From NCBI GenBank assembly GCA_963666415.2, contig CAXXPD010000003.1:1240001-1304000 (forward strand): DNA of 64,000 nucleotides, written 5' to 3'. The notes beneath the pieces are model-generated. The model ran no database searches and was not told where the DNA came from. It was given only the letters and a program-made list of their open reading frames with translations. Below, in pieces: positions 16,604 to 26,627 of this stretch; within the stretch, counting starts at the first letter, position 1; each line of letters begins with the position of its first letter. Position numbers and translations under genes: made by a program. This stretch comes from Bin87 sp963666415. Its GTDB lineage: Bacteria > Chloroflexota > Dehalococcoidia > Lucifugimonadales > UBA3495.

Positions 16604-17446
16604 TTAGCGAATTACCGCCTCGGCCATGCGCTCCAGCTGATTCGCCATCTCTTCTTCGGTGTCGCAGTGTTCAGGACGCACCACCACCCGGTTGGCCCCA
16701 GCGTTCAGCAAGTCCTGCACCAGTTGGCCGTCGGGAGCTTGCCCGTACACCGTAATCGTCAGCGACTTTGGGTCGCGACCGCGCGCCGTCGCCAGCTCGT
16801 CCAGCTTCTTCCGGCTGTCTTCCACCTCGGCCGGCGTAATCCGGTTGGGCAGCCAGCCATCGCCCCAAGTGGCCACGCGTTGCAGCACCCGACGGGCCAA
16901 ACCACCCAGGATTACCGGCGGATGAGGCTGTTGCACGGGCTTGGGGTTGGATTTGATCAGCGGGAAGTCGTAATAGGTCCCGTGAAATTCAGCTTCGTCT
17001 TTCGTCCACAGCTCCTTCATCACCGCCACCGCCTCCCGGGTCTGCGTCCAGCGGTGGTCGAAATCGCCGCCGAACATCTCGGTTTCCTCCCGGTTCCAGC
17101 CGGCCCCGATGCCAAACATGAACCGTCCCCCGCTGATACGGTCCAGCGTGGCAATCTCCTTGGCCAGCATCAACGGGTTGCGTTCGGGCACCAGCGTAAT
17201 GCCCGTCCCCAGCTTGATGGTGCTGGTTGCCCCCGATGCCCGGGCCAAAGCGATGTACGGGTCGGCAAAGTGGGCGTAAGTCCAGGGAATCTCCCCGCCC
17301 GACGGAAACTGGCTCGCGCTCTGCACCGGCAAAACTGGGTGTTCTGCGTACCAGATCGACTCAAAACCAAGCGATTCCGCAGTGCGCGCCATAAACGCCG
17401 GGTCGAGGGTATAGGCCGGCAGTGGTATCGAGGTGCCAACGGACAT
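16604..17446 (-). CDS. LLM-class (luciferase-like) F420- or flavin-dependent oxidoreductase
   Basis: This 280-residue TIM-barrel protein belongs to the luciferase-like monooxygenase superfamily. Recognisable pieces are RTAESLGFESIWYAEHPV, KLGTGITLVPERNPLMLAKEIATLD and RFMFGIGAGWNREE, the last typical of F420-dependent members. It probably uses F420 or FMN to oxidise a small organic substrate. It lies 78 bp downstream of the hydrolase at 17525 on the same strand, so the two may form one operon. The substrate is unknown. Confidence 0.87.
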   Translation of the reverse strand: MSVGTSIPLPAYTLDPAFMARTAESLGFESIWYAEHPVLPVQSASQFPSGGEIPWTYAHFADPYIALARASGATSTIKLGTGITLVPERNPLMLAKEIATLDRISGGRFMFGIGAGWNREETEMFGGDFDHRWTQTREAVAVMKELWTKDEAEFHGTYYDFPLIKSNPKPVQQPHPPVILGGLARRVLQRVATWGDGWLPNRITPAEVEDSRKKLDELATARGRDPKSLTITVYGQAPDGQLVQDLLNAGANRVVVRPEHCDTEEEMANQLERMAEAVIR

Positions 17447-17524
17447 GATGTTTGCTCCTTATCTGTTCAACGCGAATTGAATTATCGGCAGACCGGATGA
17501 TGTCGCATCACGGACCATGCCGCG

Positions 17525-19516
17525 TCAGTTGTCGGCGGCCACCGCTGCCGACACACCAACGATGGCGTCGTATTGCTCCGCTCCATGCCCAACCACGGTG
17601 TCGATGTCTTCGGGCAGCATGAACCCGTCGGCAACCAGTTGCTGGCCGGCTTCGCGCACCCGGGCGAGATATTCATCCCTGGAGGCGTAGCGCTCTTCGA
17701 TGGAAGGCCGTGGGTCGCCGGTGGCCATCCGGTCGGCGCGGGTAACGGCGAAGGGAATCGCGCAACCCACCACCGTACCGCCCGGAGCCAGCACCTGGCC
17801 GGCTCCGCCGATGTCGGGATGCCGCACGTTCCATCCAGCATAGGTTGCCAGGGGAACCGACACCGCCGGCAGGCGGATGCCGCCCACTTCGTTGCCGTCA
17901 GCGTCCACCGCCGATACCAGCGACGGCAGCGCTTCTCCCACCACCGGCGGAATCTGCGTCGGAACCGTGCGCTCGGTACCGAAGTCCAGCCGTCGCATGG
18001 TCTTGAGATGATCGGGAAATTCTACGCCTGGAATGGCGCGGAACAGCTCGCCCAGCTGCTGGGCCGGCACGATGCTCTCGTCAGCGTGGTTGGGATACCG
18101 ATTGCCCGGCGGTTCCTGCCCATGGGTAACCCACTGATCCAGATGCACCAGGGCCGCACGCATCAGCGGACGGTAGTCCACGTAGTTCAACGCCTGTGTC
18201 CCTCGCGCCCCGGTGTCCGGGTTGGTATCGGACAACGGCAGACTGGCCGGCCCGTGCTGCGTGCCGCAGAACAGCCAGGAACGCACCACGTTCGGCGGCT
18301 CAACGTCGGTACTTCCGTCGGCGCTGACGTGGGCCAGCGCGCCGTGGCCGCCCCAATATTCTGACGACGTGTTGGTGTAAATGATCCTGGGCGCCAGCCC
18401 CCGCTTCATCAGCCCGGTCAGGATGCCATCGGAACCATCTGGTTCCACGTCCAGGTGGGGCGGCACGTTATTCACGCTGCGGTTCGACAGGCTCGACGGC
18501 TGCCCAAACCTGACGTTGAACTCGCCCATCTTGCCGCCGGCGACATTGGGCAGCATCCCGTCGAAAACCACCCGGCCGGACTCGTCGGCGTTCAGGCCGC
18601 AATGCAGCATCTGACGCAGGAAGCGCCCGCTTTGGCTGCGACCGTAGGCATAGGCGCGTCCGATGGCCCCAAACAGCGGGTTGGCGGTGCCGGCGGCGTC
18701 GGTTGAGTCGTAACGCAGCCACGACACAATGTCCCGCGTGGCCAGCATTCCCAGACCCACCACCGGCGCGTGGGACGTTTCGTACAGCACCCGATACACC
18801 TTCCCGGCCTCGAACCCGCCGTCCATCGTGATATGCGAAGCGTCGGGAATCCGCCGGCCGTCAACCAGGCGGGCGAATGCCCACTGCTCTCGGGGGATGA
18901 TATTTTCCGGACCATCCTCGTGATCCTGCACCGTCAGCACCGATTCCCAACTCTCCAGGTGGTTGGTCGGGTAGGGCTGATGGTCCCGGTCGGACAGAAA
19001 CTGGACATTGGTCGCTGCGGTCGGCTGGAAGGAAATTACGATGCTACCCGCCACCGGCGTTCCGTCAGCGTTCGTGGCGTCGGGAACATTGCAACGCAGC
19101 AGGCCCGGAGTGTTGGGCACGTCGTGTTGCCAGCCGCACCAGACCAGGCTGTATCCGTGGCGCATCATGAAGCCGTTGCCCGGGTGCGGGTCGGCGTCGG
19201 GCGGCGCATCGGGAGAGCTGTTGATGTTCTTCAGCGCCAGCTCCTTGCCGCGATTGAGCACATCGAGCAGCAGTCGACCGTTACTGTGGTCGGCGTCCAC
19301 CGGCTTGATGATGCGGAAGTCTGCCGAAAACTCCACGTTGCCTTCCGCGTTGCGCGGCGCCAGCGAGATGTCCGCAACGGCGGTATTCTCCGGATTGGTC
19401 GGGTCCGCAGCGAAATGCGCCACGCCGTCCAGTTGCTCGTATCGGCCCACGTCGCCGAATGTCTCGCCATTGGCGAACGGCCGTCGCGCGCTAATTTCCA
19501 GTCTGACCAGTGCCAT
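17525..19516 (-). CDS. Alpha/beta hydrolase domain protein
   Basis: This 663-residue protein matches a large uncharacterised alpha/beta hydrolase family. The nucleophile elbow is GRSQSGRF near residue 296, and GYSLVWCGWQHDV is a family signature. It probably hydrolyses an ester or lactone. There is no signal peptide, so it is cytoplasmic. It precedes the LLM oxidoreductase in the same direction, and together they could form a two-step degradation of an ester-containing compound. That pairing is inference from position. Confidence 0.8.
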   Translation of the reverse strand: MALVRLEISARRPFANGETFGDVGRYEQLDGVAHFAADPTNPENTAVADISLAPRNAEGNVEFSADFRIIKPVDADHSNGRLLLDVLNRGKELALKNINSSPDAPPDADPHPGNGFMMRHGYSLVWCGWQHDVPNTPGLLRCNVPDATNADGTPVAGSIVISFQPTAATNVQFLSDRDHQPYPTNHLESWESVLTVQDHEDGPENIIPREQWAFARLVDGRRIPDASHITMDGGFEAGKVYRVLYETSHAPVVGLGMLATRDIVSWLRYDSTDAAGTANPLFGAIGRAYAYGRSQSGRFLRQMLHCGLNADESGRVVFDGMLPNVAGGKMGEFNVRFGQPSSLSNRSVNNVPPHLDVEPDGSDGILTGLMKRGLAPRIIYTNTSSEYWGGHGALAHVSADGSTDVEPPNVVRSWLFCGTQHGPASLPLSDTNPDTGARGTQALNYVDYRPLMRAALVHLDQWVTHGQEPPGNRYPNHADESIVPAQQLGELFRAIPGVEFPDHLKTMRRLDFGTERTVPTQIPPVVGEALPSLVSAVDADGNEVGGIRLPAVSVPLATYAGWNVRHPDIGGAGQVLAPGGTVVGCAIPFAVTRADRMATGDPRPSIEERYASRDEYLARVREAGQQLVADGFMLPEDIDTVVGHGAEQYDAIVGVSAAVAADN

Positions 19517-19546
19517 GACCTTGCCCTCCGTTTGCTTGCCGTCAGT

Positions 19547-22500
19547 TTAGAGGATTTGGCTGGTATCTACTTCCAGGTCTTCGGGTGGTTCGGCGCCAAT
19601 GTTGTCGTGCCACCATTCCCGAAATGCCTCGTCGCCCATTTTTCCCCGCAATCTACCCAGATGAGCCTTCACCTGCACCATCATGGGCAGCTGATGGTCG
19701 GCAGCGAGCTGGTAGGTTCGCGCCACCCACTCCAGCGCATCGGTCAAGTTGCCCTGATCTTCGGCTACCACGCCCAACTGACCGTAGGTGCGAGCGGAGC
19801 GTATCACGTCGCGAGTGCCTTCAAACGCCTGGCGTGCCCGGTCGTACCACTGCTGTGCCTTAACCAGGTCGCCCTGCTCATGATGCAGTACGCCGAGCTG
19901 CCGCGCCTCGTCGCCGAGGCCCCGCAAATCGCCCATCTCCTCCCGGTGTTCCAGGGCGGTAACCAGCCACTCTTCGGCCTCGTCGGGGATCCCCCGAGCC
20001 TGCGCCAGCGTGCCCAGGTGGTGAAACTCAACCACCATCTGCTCGGTCATGCCCAGGCGGTCGCAAAGTCCCAGCGCCTGTTGATACCACGATTGCGCCT
20101 CTTCAAACAGGTACTCGGAATGGTCTACCGTCCCCAGCGCATGGAAAATGTACACGGCGGTTTCTTCATCGCGGTTTTCCTCCACGATTTCGCGTGCGCG
20201 GTGATACCAGCTGCGCGCTTCGTCGTATTCAAACCGGAAGTGGCACACGGCGCCCAGGGCCCGGTAATCGTTGACCATCTCTTCGTAGTCGGGCAACCGC
20301 TGGTGTATGTCCAGCGCGCGGGTGTACCACTCTTTGGCCGCCCCGTACTGACGCTGGTGGTGCCTCACCTGCCCGATGGCGAAACAGGCATCGGCAATCG
20401 ATTCCTGGTCCTCACCGCCCTCGATGATTTCGAGCCCCTTTTCCAGCCATTCTGACGCGGTGTCATACTGGCCACGGCGCGTCGCAATCAGTCCGTTCTG
20501 GTGGTACACGGCAGCGGTACGAGGATCAACCTCGCCGTCGGGTTGCTCCAGCAGATACGCCAGCAACTGCTCGTTGAAACCGGCGGCCCGGTCCAGCTCC
20601 AGCAGTTCCACCGATTCCATCGCGTCCGTCCCCAGCAGATACTGCCAGAACTCGATTGCTCCGTTGGCTTCAGCTTCCGCTGCAGTGTGCCCGATGGTTT
20701 CCAGCAACTGGCCCCGCAACCGACGCAGCTCCGGGAACCGCTTCTGCATCCGGTAAACCTGCGCCAGCGGCTGAATCAGCAGCTGTGCGTTGTCCCACTG
20801 TCGGTACTCCAGCGCCAAACCCAGCGCCTGCGTCAGGTTGCCCTCTTCCGCCAGCACCGCTGTAACGCCCGCATCCTGATTCTCGTAAAGACTTTCCATG
20901 AAATAGTCGGCGGTGTCGGCGTAAACGCGCACAAACTCCGACTCCAGCCGCCCGATCCCGTCGCCGGAGAGCTGCCGACCCAGCTTGCGTCCCAGGAACC
21001 ACGGCACCGCCGGATTGATTTGAAACACGCTGGGGGAAATCGGCTCCACGAACCCCGCGGCCATGGCAGTGCGCAACAGCGTCCGGCACCCCGAATATGA
21101 CCGTCCCGAAAACTGCGTGCCGCCCTCTGGACTCAAAAGAACCCGCGATGCTCCCGAACCCAAATCGTCGCCCATCACCTGCCCATAGGTGCTCTCCTCG
21201 GTAATGTGCGACAACACATCTAGCATCACCCGTCGCTGGAACATCGAGATGAATGGCAGGTGCGTCCGATTCCGGTGCGACATTCGCGAGAATGAGTATT
21301 CCATCGCCGCGGTGAGCACCGGGCTGCGCCCCGGTTCGTTATCATCGGCAAGTTCATCCATCAGCCGGGTTATCTCGCCGACAGTAACTGTCGCCGGAAC
21401 ATCCTTCACTGGCGGAATGGCAATCTGCATCGCCAGCGGATGCCCTTGCAGAATGTCCAGCAGGTTGGCGAAGTCGGCATCCACCCGCGACGCCGGCACC
21501 TCCGCCTTGCTCATCACCTGGGCGGCCAGCGCGGCTCGATCGGGCGGTGTCAGCGGATTCAGCGTAATCGCGGCGTGGGCCACGGTCAGCCAGCCTTCAT
21601 CCGGCTGGCGGCTCAGCAGCAACGCCGAGCTGCCCGCCGGACCGACCGTTACCTCACTCAGAAATGCGGACAGGTCTGGTAACTCGGACTCTTCCAGCAA
21701 CCCCGTCGCCCCGTCCGGAAAGCCGGCCACGTTCTCGGTGTTATCCCAAACCAGCAACGACGGATTGGACTGCAGGTACTCGGTTACCCAGCGCCTCTGC
21801 TGGCCGACCGGCAAATCGGCGAAATCCAGCCCGGCGACGGCGGTGCCGATTTCATGCACTACCCGTTCGATGCCCGCCGGATGCGACGCTTCAAACGCCG
21901 TATAGAACACACCGCCCGGATAGGCCACGCGGGCCGGCTTGAGGAACCAGCGGCACAACCCGAGTGCCAGTTCGGTCTTGCCCACCCCGGTATCGCCCGA
22001 TAGTAGCACCACCGAATTGGACCGCAGCGCGCGCTCCAGCTCCCTAAGTTCAGCTTCTCGCCCCACCAGGCCGTACTGCCCCGCCAACGGAATCTGCAAA
22101 TCGTCGGTGGGCGCCTCTTCCTCAGAATGGATTTCCGGAGGGCCCAGCGGGTCTGGCTCGTGCTCGGCGATAATGGCAGGGGCATAGCGCCGCGATTGAT
22201 AAACCGCCGGCCCATGCCAGTCCCACGTCACTCGCTTGCCGTTGACCGTAATGCGTTCCGGGGAATCCATCAGCGTGCGTCGCAACGCGGCCACGGCCAC
22301 CGCCACGTCGTTTCCGCGCGCCAGCGTCGTGTAGAACGCTCGCGTCGCATTCTCAGCGGAATCGGCGTGCAGCGCATAGGGTATCAGCGCGACCTGGGCA
22401 ACGCCGGCGCCAGCAATGGCTTGAGCGCAACCCGCCCAACCCTGGGAGGTCACATCTCCACTGTGGGCGCCGGCGGAAACGAGCGCCACGTTCACGCCGG

Positions 22501-23329
22501 CCGCAGCCAATTCGCCGCCCAGCGTTGCCGGCCCAATGGGCTCGAGCGCGCCGTCGCCGGATTCGAGCAGTAGATCCCCGTCGGCGTCCAGCGTAACCCC
22601 GTCCAGGTGGGCAATGTGGTAGTGATCGGGGTTGCGCGCGAGCAGTTGGCGCAACGCGGACAAGGTCGCTGGTCTGGGGTTGTCCAGCGACGCTTCCAGG
22701 TTGAGGCTTTCCAGCGCGGACACCGTGGCGTTAGCCAGGCTGCCCCTCACGATGACCGGCTGCGACAACAACGATCCCGCAGACGGCGGCGGTCCCGGCA
22801 GCGGCGCCGGCGACAGCATCAGCACGTTCAATGAGTGCTCGGTACGCTGTTCCCCCGAATCGGTGGGAACCTCCGGCGTGGCCTGTCGCAGCACTCCAGC
22901 CACCCCGGCGACGAAGTACCCCAGGGTCGGATCGTTCATCAATTCCCAGGGCAACGACTGAAACTCCGGTCGTGCCGAGACGATGATCAGCTCCGGTCGG
23001 GTGTCCCCGGTGAGCAGCGCATCGAGCTGGTTGCGACCGTCCGACCCGGCGGCAAATGAGTTCTCGAACAAAATCCGGCCCAGGTTGCGTATCGCCGACT
23101 CAATGGCTTCCGCACGCTCCAGCGCGCCGATGGGCTCCAGTTGAAACCCGTTGTGGTACCAGTCCAGCGCCGCGCGCTCCTCCGATGAAAGGTCCAGCGC
23201 GAACGACACTGGCAAGGCGTCAATGCTGGCGCCGGAAGTATCTGTAATACTCAACTGAACTTGTCCGCTATCCGGCAAGTCCAGGATGGTTAGCGAGGGA
23301 ACAATGGGCACAATTACACCTGCGGGCAA
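19547..23329 (-). CDS. Large STAND protein: degenerate CHAT domain, NB-ARC-type ATPase, TPR repeats
   Basis: This 1260-residue protein has three parts. Residues 1 to about 380 resemble a CHAT caspase-like peptidase: SLPWELMNDP (125-134) is a CHAT hallmark. However, the usual H-x-D-G-H-G reads HLDGVT (241-246) and the usual SAC reads SAG in VALVSAGAHSG (281-291), so both catalytic residues seem lost. Residues 418 to about 700 form a STAND ATPase with Walker A SGDTGVGKTELA (444-455) and Walker B SLLVWDN (524-530). From about 860 on, at least ten TPR-like repeats follow (for example QYGAAKEWYTRALDIHQRL). STAND proteins sense a ligand through repeats and oligomerise with ATP to activate an effector. 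With an inactive effector this one may signal or scaffold instead. It stands alone, 30 bp upstream of the hydrolase on the same strand. Confidence 0.85.
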   Translation of the reverse strand: MPAGVIVPIVPSLTILDLPDSGQVQLSITDTSGASIDALPVSFALDLSSEERAALDWYHNGFQLEPIGALERAEAIESAIRNLGRILFENSFAAGSDGRNQLDALLTGDTRPELIIVSARPEFQSLPWELMNDPTLGYFVAGVAGVLRQATPEVPTDSGEQRTEHSLNVLMLSPAPLPGPPPSAGSLLSQPVIVRGSLANATVSALESLNLEASLDNPRPATLSALRQLLARNPDHYHIAHLDGVTLDADGDLLLESGDGALEPIGPATLGGELAAAGVNVALVSAGAHSGDVTSQGWAGCAQAIAGAGVAQVALIPYALHADSAENATRAFYTTLARGNDVAVAVAALRRTLMDSPERITVNGKRVTWDWHGPAVYQSRRYAPAIIAEHEPDPLGPPEIHSEEEAPTDDLQIPLAGQYGLVGREAELRELERALRSNSVVLLSGDTGVGKTELALGLCRWFLKPARVAYPGGVFYTAFEASHPAGIERVVHEIGTAVAGLDFADLPVGQQRRWVTEYLQSNPSLLVWDNTENVAGFPDGATGLLEESELPDLSAFLSEVTVGPAGSSALLLSRQPDEGWLTVAHAAITLNPLTPPDRAALAAQVMSKAEVPASRVDADFANLLDILQGHPLAMQIAIPPVKDVPATVTVGEITRLMDELADDNEPGRSPVLTAAMEYSFSRMSHRNRTHLPFISMFQRRVMLDVLSHITEESTYGQVMGDDLGSGASRVLLSPEGGTQFSGRSYSGCRTLLRTAMAAGFVEPISPSVFQINPAVPWFLGRKLGRQLSGDGIGRLESEFVRVYADTADYFMESLYENQDAGVTAVLAEEGNLTQALGLALEYRQWDNAQLLIQPLAQVYRMQKRFPELRRLRGQLLETIGHTAAEAEANGAIEFWQYLLGTDAMESVELLELDRAAGFNEQLLAYLLEQPDGEVDPRTAAVYHQNGLIATRRGQYDTASEWLEKGLEIIEGGEDQESIADACFAIGQVRHHQRQYGAAKEWYTRALDIHQRLPDYEEMVNDYRALGAVCHFRFEYDEARSWYHRAREIVEENRDEETAVYIFHALGTVDHSEYLFEEAQSWYQQALGLCDRLGMTEQMVVEFHHLGTLAQARGIPDEAEEWLVTALEHREEMGDLRGLGDEARQLGVLHHEQGDLVKAQQWYDRARQAFEGTRDVIRSARTYGQLGVVAEDQGNLTDALEWVARTYQLAADHQLPMMVQVKAHLGRLRGKMGDEAFREWWHDNIGAEPPEDLEVDTSQIL

Positions 23330-23513
23330 TTCGGGTTGGGGCTAGCTGCGGCGGGGCGTTGCCAATGGCGATTACCTTGCGACATTAATCGGGTTGCTTT
23401 ACAATCGCCACCACTCAAGAAGCAACGCTCTAAACGGTCAAATATCAACCTGTGGCGCATTATACAACGAAATGCCCTAGGGTTGTCCCGACTCAGGTTC
23501 TTTACATAACACT

Positions 23514-24455
23514 ATGCCTGTACAGCACAAAATCAGACGTTCCTGGCTGGTAGTCCCAGCATCCGATTCTGCCCGTGTCTCCAGCGCCGCCCAGGCCGGA
23601 GCCGACGTGGTGGTTCTGGACCTGGCCGAGTTCGTGTCCGAGCAGGACAAACCGTCAGCCCGCGAAGGCATAGCCGCCGCTCTGGACGCTGTCAAAGCCG
23701 GCGGCGCCGAGGTATTCGTCCAGATTGACCCAGAACTAATGCTGGCAGATTTGCGAGCGGCGATCTGGCCGGGCATCGCCGGCGTCGTAATCAGCCGGCT
23801 GGAATCCGCGACCCAAATCGTCGCTGCCGATACGCTCATTGGACGGCTGGAAAGCCAGCGAGGACTGCTGCCCGGCTCCATTGCAGTCGTAGCGTCTCTT
23901 GAAACCGCGCGTGGCAACCACGATGGATTCCAGATCGCTACCGCCAGCAGCCGTATTTGCGCCCTCACGCTCGGACGCGCCGACCTGGTGATGGACCTGC
24001 GACCGGAACCATCCGCCGAAATCCATATGATGCAATACCTGATGCAACGGCTCATTACGCTGTCGGCTGCCACCGGAACCGCCGCCCTCGGGGGTTGGTG
24101 GCGAGCGCCCGACCGCGGCCTGCTCGCTACACCCGCCAACACGCTGGCGGCCGCCCAAAGGGGTCGTGCCATCGGATTCAGCGGCTCTCTGTGTGTTCTC
24201 GATAATCAGGTGGCTCCCCTCAACGAAGGATTCACCCCCACTGCCACCGAGCTGGCCGAAGCTAACGCGCTGCAACAGGCGTACGCCGACGCCACCGCAT
24301 CCGGCGCCGCATCCATCGTTCTGGCGCAGGGCCGCACCTTGACCCCAGACATCATCCGCCAATACGCCCACGTCTCAGCGCTGGCCGCTGCGTGTGCAAC
24401 TCGGGGAGAGTTCAAAGCGGCCGCTGTTGCCGGGCGACCCATCCCACTGCCCTAG
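23514..24455 (+). CDS. HpcH/HpaI aldolase / citrate lyase (CitE-like) family protein 1
   Basis: This 313-residue TIM-barrel protein fits the CitE-like acyl-CoA lyase/aldolase family. It has the N-terminal RRSWLVVPASDSARV, the metal-site region VVLDLAEFVSEQDK, and IAVVASLETARGNHDGFQI with the conserved Glu. Members cleave malyl-CoA-, citramalyl-CoA- or citryl-type substrates with Mg2+. It is the first of three related genes. The ATG has no evident ribosome binding site. It is divergent from the STAND gene with a 184-bp gap. Confidence 0.85.
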   Translation: MPVQHKIRRSWLVVPASDSARVSSAAQAGADVVVLDLAEFVSEQDKPSAREGIAAALDAVKAGGAEVFVQIDPELMLADLRAAIWPGIAGVVISRLESATQIVAADTLIGRLESQRGLLPGSIAVVASLETARGNHDGFQIATASSRICALTLGRADLVMDLRPEPSAEIHMMQYLMQRLITLSAATGTAALGGWWRAPDRGLLATPANTLAAAQRGRAIGFSGSLCVLDNQVAPLNEGFTPTATELAEANALQQAYADATASGAASIVLAQGRTLTPDIIRQYAHVSALAAACATRGEFKAAAVAGRPIPLP

Positions 24456-24490
24456 CCCCTTCCTAGCCCGTCGCCCCAGGAGGCATCCGT

Positions 24491-25516
24491 ATGCCCGATT
24501 CCCACCGGCGCCTGAAGCGGTCCGGTTTGACCATGCCCATCGTTACCGACCGGTTCATCAGCAACGCCTGGCACCGTGGTTGCGATTTCATCAACATGGA
24601 CCTGGAAGATTCGGTTCCGCCCGATCTGAAGGGCGTCGCCCGCAATCTGGTGCGCCGCAGCATACCGGTGGTCAACAAGGGCGGTGCAGACGCGGTTTGC
24701 AGAATCAACCATGACCTGATGGAAGCTGACCTTAACGCCGCCGTGTGGCCTGGCATGGTGCATCTCAACTACCCCAAAGCCGAATACGGCCATGAAATCC
24801 AGCGGATGGATGAAATCATCACCCGCCTGGAAGAAGAACGCGGCATCCGCCCCGGCACCATTGCCATCGGAGCCAATATCGAAACCGCTGTGGGCGTCGC
24901 CAACGCCTACGAAATCGCCTCGGCCAGTCAGCGCGTCAGGGATTTTGGCGGCGCATCAGGCTACGATATGTCCCGCGACCTCGGCGTGGAGATGTTCGTC
25001 GGTTTCGACCAGTTCGTCTACGGCAAGGGCGAGGTCGAGTTGGCGGCGCGAGCCCTCGACCTCGAACCCAGTGCCGCTCCCTTCACCCCGAACATCACCG
25101 GCAGCGTCAGCGACCCCGACCGCGCTTTTGCCGAGGCTGACGCGGCCCGACAGTGCGGCTTCCGCATCGGAGGCGGGCTGCATCCCTTCGTGGTGGAACC
25201 CCAAAACCGTGGGTTTACCCCCGACGAAGCTGAAATATCCGACGCGCATTGGGTGCTGGCCGAGTTCCGCAAACTGGCCGTATCCAGCGAAACCTGGGTG
25301 CAGATAGATACCCACACTATCGATTCCAGCGATGGCCCGCGTCCCGTGGATCCCGCCGATAACCCCAGCCTTCGTTATCGCGTCATCGACCGCTACGAGG
25401 CGGCCCGTGCCGAAGAATTGCTGGAGTGGACCAGGCTCTGCGAGGAGCGCGATCGGGAAAAGAAAGAAGCCATCGCCCGCGTGCGAGCTGCCGAAGCTGA
25501 CGAAACGGAACGCTAG
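24491..25516 (+). CDS. HpcH/HpaI aldolase / citrate lyase (CitE-like) family protein 2
   Basis: This 341-residue protein is the second of the three. It begins LKRSGLTMPIVTDRF and has FINMDLEDSVPPDLKG, a canonical CitE metal-binding stretch with Asp-Leu-Glu-Asp, plus IGANIETAVGVANAYE and GGASGYDMSRDL. It is the most canonical of the set and the most likely active Mg2+-dependent lyase. A charged C-terminal helix (about 30 residues) is extra. CAGGAGG precedes the start, 35 bp after gene 1. Confidence 0.88.
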   Translation: MPDSHRRLKRSGLTMPIVTDRFISNAWHRGCDFINMDLEDSVPPDLKGVARNLVRRSIPVVNKGGADAVCRINHDLMEADLNAAVWPGMVHLNYPKAEYGHEIQRMDEIITRLEEERGIRPGTIAIGANIETAVGVANAYEIASASQRVRDFGGASGYDMSRDLGVEMFVGFDQFVYGKGEVELAARALDLEPSAAPFTPNITGSVSDPDRAFAEADAARQCGFRIGGGLHPFVVEPQNRGFTPDEAEISDAHWVLAEFRKLAVSSETWVQIDTHTIDSSDGPRPVDPADNPSLRYRVIDRYEAARAEELLEWTRLCEERDREKKEAIARVRAAEADETER

Positions 25517-25657
25517 CCTGCCCAGCCAAAAATCGCCTTCGAATCAATCCTTGCTCCGTGTTTGCCGCCACTTTAACAATCCCAGAATCTAATAATCCCC
25601 GAAGTAATAACCGGCGAGATTCGCAGGCCGATTTCCTTCCAACAACGTGAGAAACCC

Positions 25658-26575
25658 ATGTTGATACGACGCTCCAATCTGATTATTCCCGTCACCGAAT
25701 CCCGGCTGGTTCGACTGGCCTGGGCCCACGACGCCGATGCCATCACTCTCGATCTGCAGGACGGTATCCCGGCGACGGAGATTGGGGCCGCCCGCGAGGC
25801 GTTGCCGTCGGCCATCTGTCAGGCCGGCAAGGGTGCCGCCGACGTGTTCGTCCGCATCAACGCTGCCTACGTGTACGCTGATATCGAAGCGGCGGTCTGG
25901 CCCGGGTTGGCCGGCGTGGTGCTGCCCGGCGTCGAATCTGCGCAACAGGTTGTTTCCGCCGACCAGTGCCTCACCAACTGGGAGCGCCAACGGGGAATTC
26001 CGGCCGGTCAGCTGGAACTCGGCTTGTCTCTCGAAACCGCGGCCGGCGTTTGGCACGTTCGCGACATCATCACCGCCAGCCCGAGGATCAAGCAGGTCGT
26101 CATCGACGAGGCTGCACTGGCAGCGTCGATGGGAATCACTCAAATCAACGAGTTCGACCCCTTCGTGTACGCCCGTGGCCGATTGTCCATCGAGGCAACC
26201 GCCGCCGGTGTGCAGCCGGTTGCGGTCGTAGATCCCACCTGTCAGGGCAAAGACGACCTGTCCTACGAAGAGAAACTCCAGACCGCTACTGATGCTCGCA
26301 ACCTGGGGTTCAAGAGCCTGGTTTGCGCGCGTCCCAACTGGATTGCCGCGGTGAATGCCGCCTTCACGCCAACCCCATCGCTGGTGGAATACTACACCCA
26401 GGTTCGCGAGGTATTCGCCCAGGCGTTGGCAGCGGGCACGGCGGCGGCGCCCTTCGCCGGCCGCATGATCGATGTGCCCGTCGATGAACGGGCCAAGGAC
26501 GTGCTCGCGTTGAGCCTGGCCTGTAACGCCCGCGACGACGAAAAGCGCGCCGCATCGGCCCGGGCCGATGCGTAG
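25658..26575 (+). CDS. HpcH/HpaI aldolase / citrate lyase (CitE-like) family protein 3
   Basis: This 305-residue paralogue starts MLIRRSNLIIPVTESRLV and has DAITLDLQDGIP, which replaces the usual Asp-Leu-Glu-Asp with Asp-Leu-Gln-Asp. LELGLSLETAAGVWHV keeps the conserved Glu. The altered metal site suggests a changed substrate or activity. It is 141 bp after gene 2 and precedes the PPOX-type gene, so all four may form one transcription unit. Confidence 0.83.
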   Translation: MLIRRSNLIIPVTESRLVRLAWAHDADAITLDLQDGIPATEIGAAREALPSAICQAGKGAADVFVRINAAYVYADIEAAVWPGLAGVVLPGVESAQQVVSADQCLTNWERQRGIPAGQLELGLSLETAAGVWHVRDIITASPRIKQVVIDEAALAASMGITQINEFDPFVYARGRLSIEATAAGVQPVAVVDPTCQGKDDLSYEEKLQTATDARNLGFKSLVCARPNWIAAVNAAFTPTPSLVEYYTQVREVFAQALAAGTAAAPFAGRMIDVPVDERAKDVLALSLACNARDDEKRAASARADA

Positions 26576-26627
26576 CCTGATTAGTCGTAGTCTGTTTTGC
26601 TGATCACCGTCCCTGTTGGAGCATAAA

